DNA of 7,021 nt from GCA-002715885 sp045561575 (GTDB taxonomy: Bacteria; Bacteroidota; Bacteroidia; Flavobacteriales; BACL11). The stretch's first letter is position 1. Each line of letters opens with the position of its first letter. This document shows positions 6,235 to 7,021 of this stretch, in pieces. The position numbers and the translations under genes are program-made. The notes under the pieces were generated by a model. That model saw only the letters and a program-made list of their open reading frames with translations, searched no databases and was not told where the DNA came from. The DNA is taken from assembly GCA_045561575.1 (NCBI GenBank), contig JBJKXM010000045.1:1-7021 (forward strand), written 5' to 3'.

Positions 6235-7021
6235 ATGAAATTATTAAATGTCAATAACGAATTTGGAAAATTAAAAAAGGTAGTTCTAGGAATTGCAAAT
6301 AGCAACGGTGGAATACCAAAAATTGAAGATTGCTATGATCCAAAATCAAGAGAACATGTTGTCAACGGAACATTTCCATTCGAAAAAGATCTGATTTCTG
6401 AATTAGATCAATTTGCAAAAATTTTAGAAAAGTATAACGTAACAGTTATCAGGCCAGATGTCATTGAAAACTATAACCAAATTTTTTCTAGAGACCTAGC
6501 ATTTGTAATAGAAGATAAGATAATCATTTCAAATATTATAGTGGATAGAGAAAAAGAAATTTCAGCTATTAACAAAGTTTTTTCTAAGATAAGTTCTACT
6601 AATATTATACAATTGAAGAATACATGTAGAATAGAAGGTGGTGATGTGATTTTAAACAACAAAGATATTTTTATAGGCTATTCTAAAAAAGATGACTTTG
6701 AAAACTTTAAAGTTGCCCGAACAAATGAATCTGCTGTTAATGAAATAAAAAATATTTTTCCAAATAAAAATGTTTTTTCTTTTGAATTAAAAAAATCTGA
6801 TTTAAAACCTGCTGAAAATGCATTGCATTTAGATTGTTGTTTTCAACCTATTGGACAAGGGTTTGCCATAATATATGAGAATGGATTTAAGAACAAATCA
6901 GACATTAATTTATTAATTGACATATTTGGAAATAATAATTTAATTCGAATATCTAAGCAAGAAATGTATGAAATGAATTCAAATGTTTTTTCTATTTCTG
7001 AAAATATAATTGTTTCAGAAA
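6235..7021 (+). CDS. Amidinotransferase / arginine-deiminase superfamily enzyme, partial (C-terminus beyond right edge)
   Basis: The first 262 codons of a guanidino-group-modifying enzyme are present; the frame is still open at the window end. The opening VNNEFGKLKKVVLGIANSNG (6-25) matches the first strand of this penta-repeat fold. Later landmarks are FSRDLAFV (84-91, the Arg-Asp motif), CRIEGGDVIL (131-140, carrying the catalytic acid Asp137), ALHLDCCFQPIG (196-207, with catalytic His198 and Asp200), and EMNSNVFSISENIIVSE (246-262). In this superfamily the nucleophilic cysteine lies near the C-terminus, which would fall just beyond the window. The family includes glycine amidinotransferase, arginine deiminase and dimethylarginine dimethylaminohydrolase, which act on arginine-like substrates and are usually cytoplasmic. 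I cannot say which reaction this enzyme performs, although the N-terminus looks more like the amidinotransferase branch than the CtlX citrulline hydrolases of this phylum. The ATG at 6235 is the only Met start before an in-frame stop at 6199. No Shine-Dalgarno motif is present. Confidence 0.87.
   Translation, partial: MKLLNVNNEFGKLKKVVLGIANSNGGIPKIEDCYDPKSREHVVNGTFPFEKDLISELDQFAKILEKYNVTVIRPDVIENYNQIFSRDLAFVIEDKIIISNIIVDREKEISAINKVFSKISSTNIIQLKNTCRIEGGDVILNNKDIFIGYSKKDDFENFKVARTNESAVNEIKNIFPNKNVFSFELKKSDLKPAENALHLDCCFQPIGQGFAIIYENGFKNKSDINLLIDIFGNNNLIRISKQEMYEMNSNVFSISENIIVSE

Noticed and set aside
6471..6662. Minus-strand open frame of 63 codons
   Set aside because: It is antisense to the amidinotransferase-like gene across its conserved Arg-Asp and EGGDV motifs, so it is a shadow frame.
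1..7021. Mobile element, CRISPR array, defence island or toxin-antitoxin system
   Set aside because: No transposase, integrase, spaced direct repeats, nuclease or toxin-like gene is present; every substantial frame is accounted for by five ordinary genes.

Overview
The window looks like ordinary chromosome from a low-GC member of the Bacteroidota, probably a flavobacteria-like lineage. The evidence is the AT-rich sequence, the absence of Shine-Dalgarno motifs before the starts, a TonB-dependent receptor with a CarboxypepD_reg-like N-terminal domain paired with a DUF4249-type lipoprotein, and a short FtsK followed directly by LolA. The lineage below phylum is inference. I see no rRNA, tRNA, CRISPR array, transposase, integrase or phage gene.

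Layout. From position 6109 leftward, four genes run on the minus strand. They are ftsK (3716-6109), lolA (3103-3726, overlapping the end of ftsK by 11 bp), a TonB-dependent outer-membrane receptor (581-2998), and a DUF4249-type surface lipoprotein (1-576, cut by the left edge, starting 4 bp after the receptor's stop). To the right of ftsK, a 125-bp divergent spacer (6110-6234) separates it from a plus-strand amidinotransferase / arginine-deiminase superfamily enzyme (6235 to the right edge, cut before its C-terminal cysteine). The only other non-coding stretch is 104 bp (2999-3102) between lolA and the receptor. No gene-free stretch reaches 300 bp.

How the genes fit together. ftsK and lolA are physically coupled and are both housekeeping envelope/division genes: FtsK is a septal DNA pump, and LolA is a periplasmic chaperone that carries lipoproteins to the outer membrane. 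The receptor and lipoprotein form a second coupled pair, most simply an outer-membrane uptake system of the SusCD-like kind with an unknown substrate. LolA would be expected to help deliver lipoproteins such as the DUF4249 protein, but that is a general role and not evidence of a dedicated system. The amidinotransferase is transcribed separately and is probably unrelated.

I did not find a convincing new biological system. The observations most worth a second look are a perfect 7-bp-arm inverted repeat that ends one base before the ftsK start codon, possible very short leaders on both divergent genes, and the unassigned substrates of the receptor pair and the amidinotransferase-fold enzyme.
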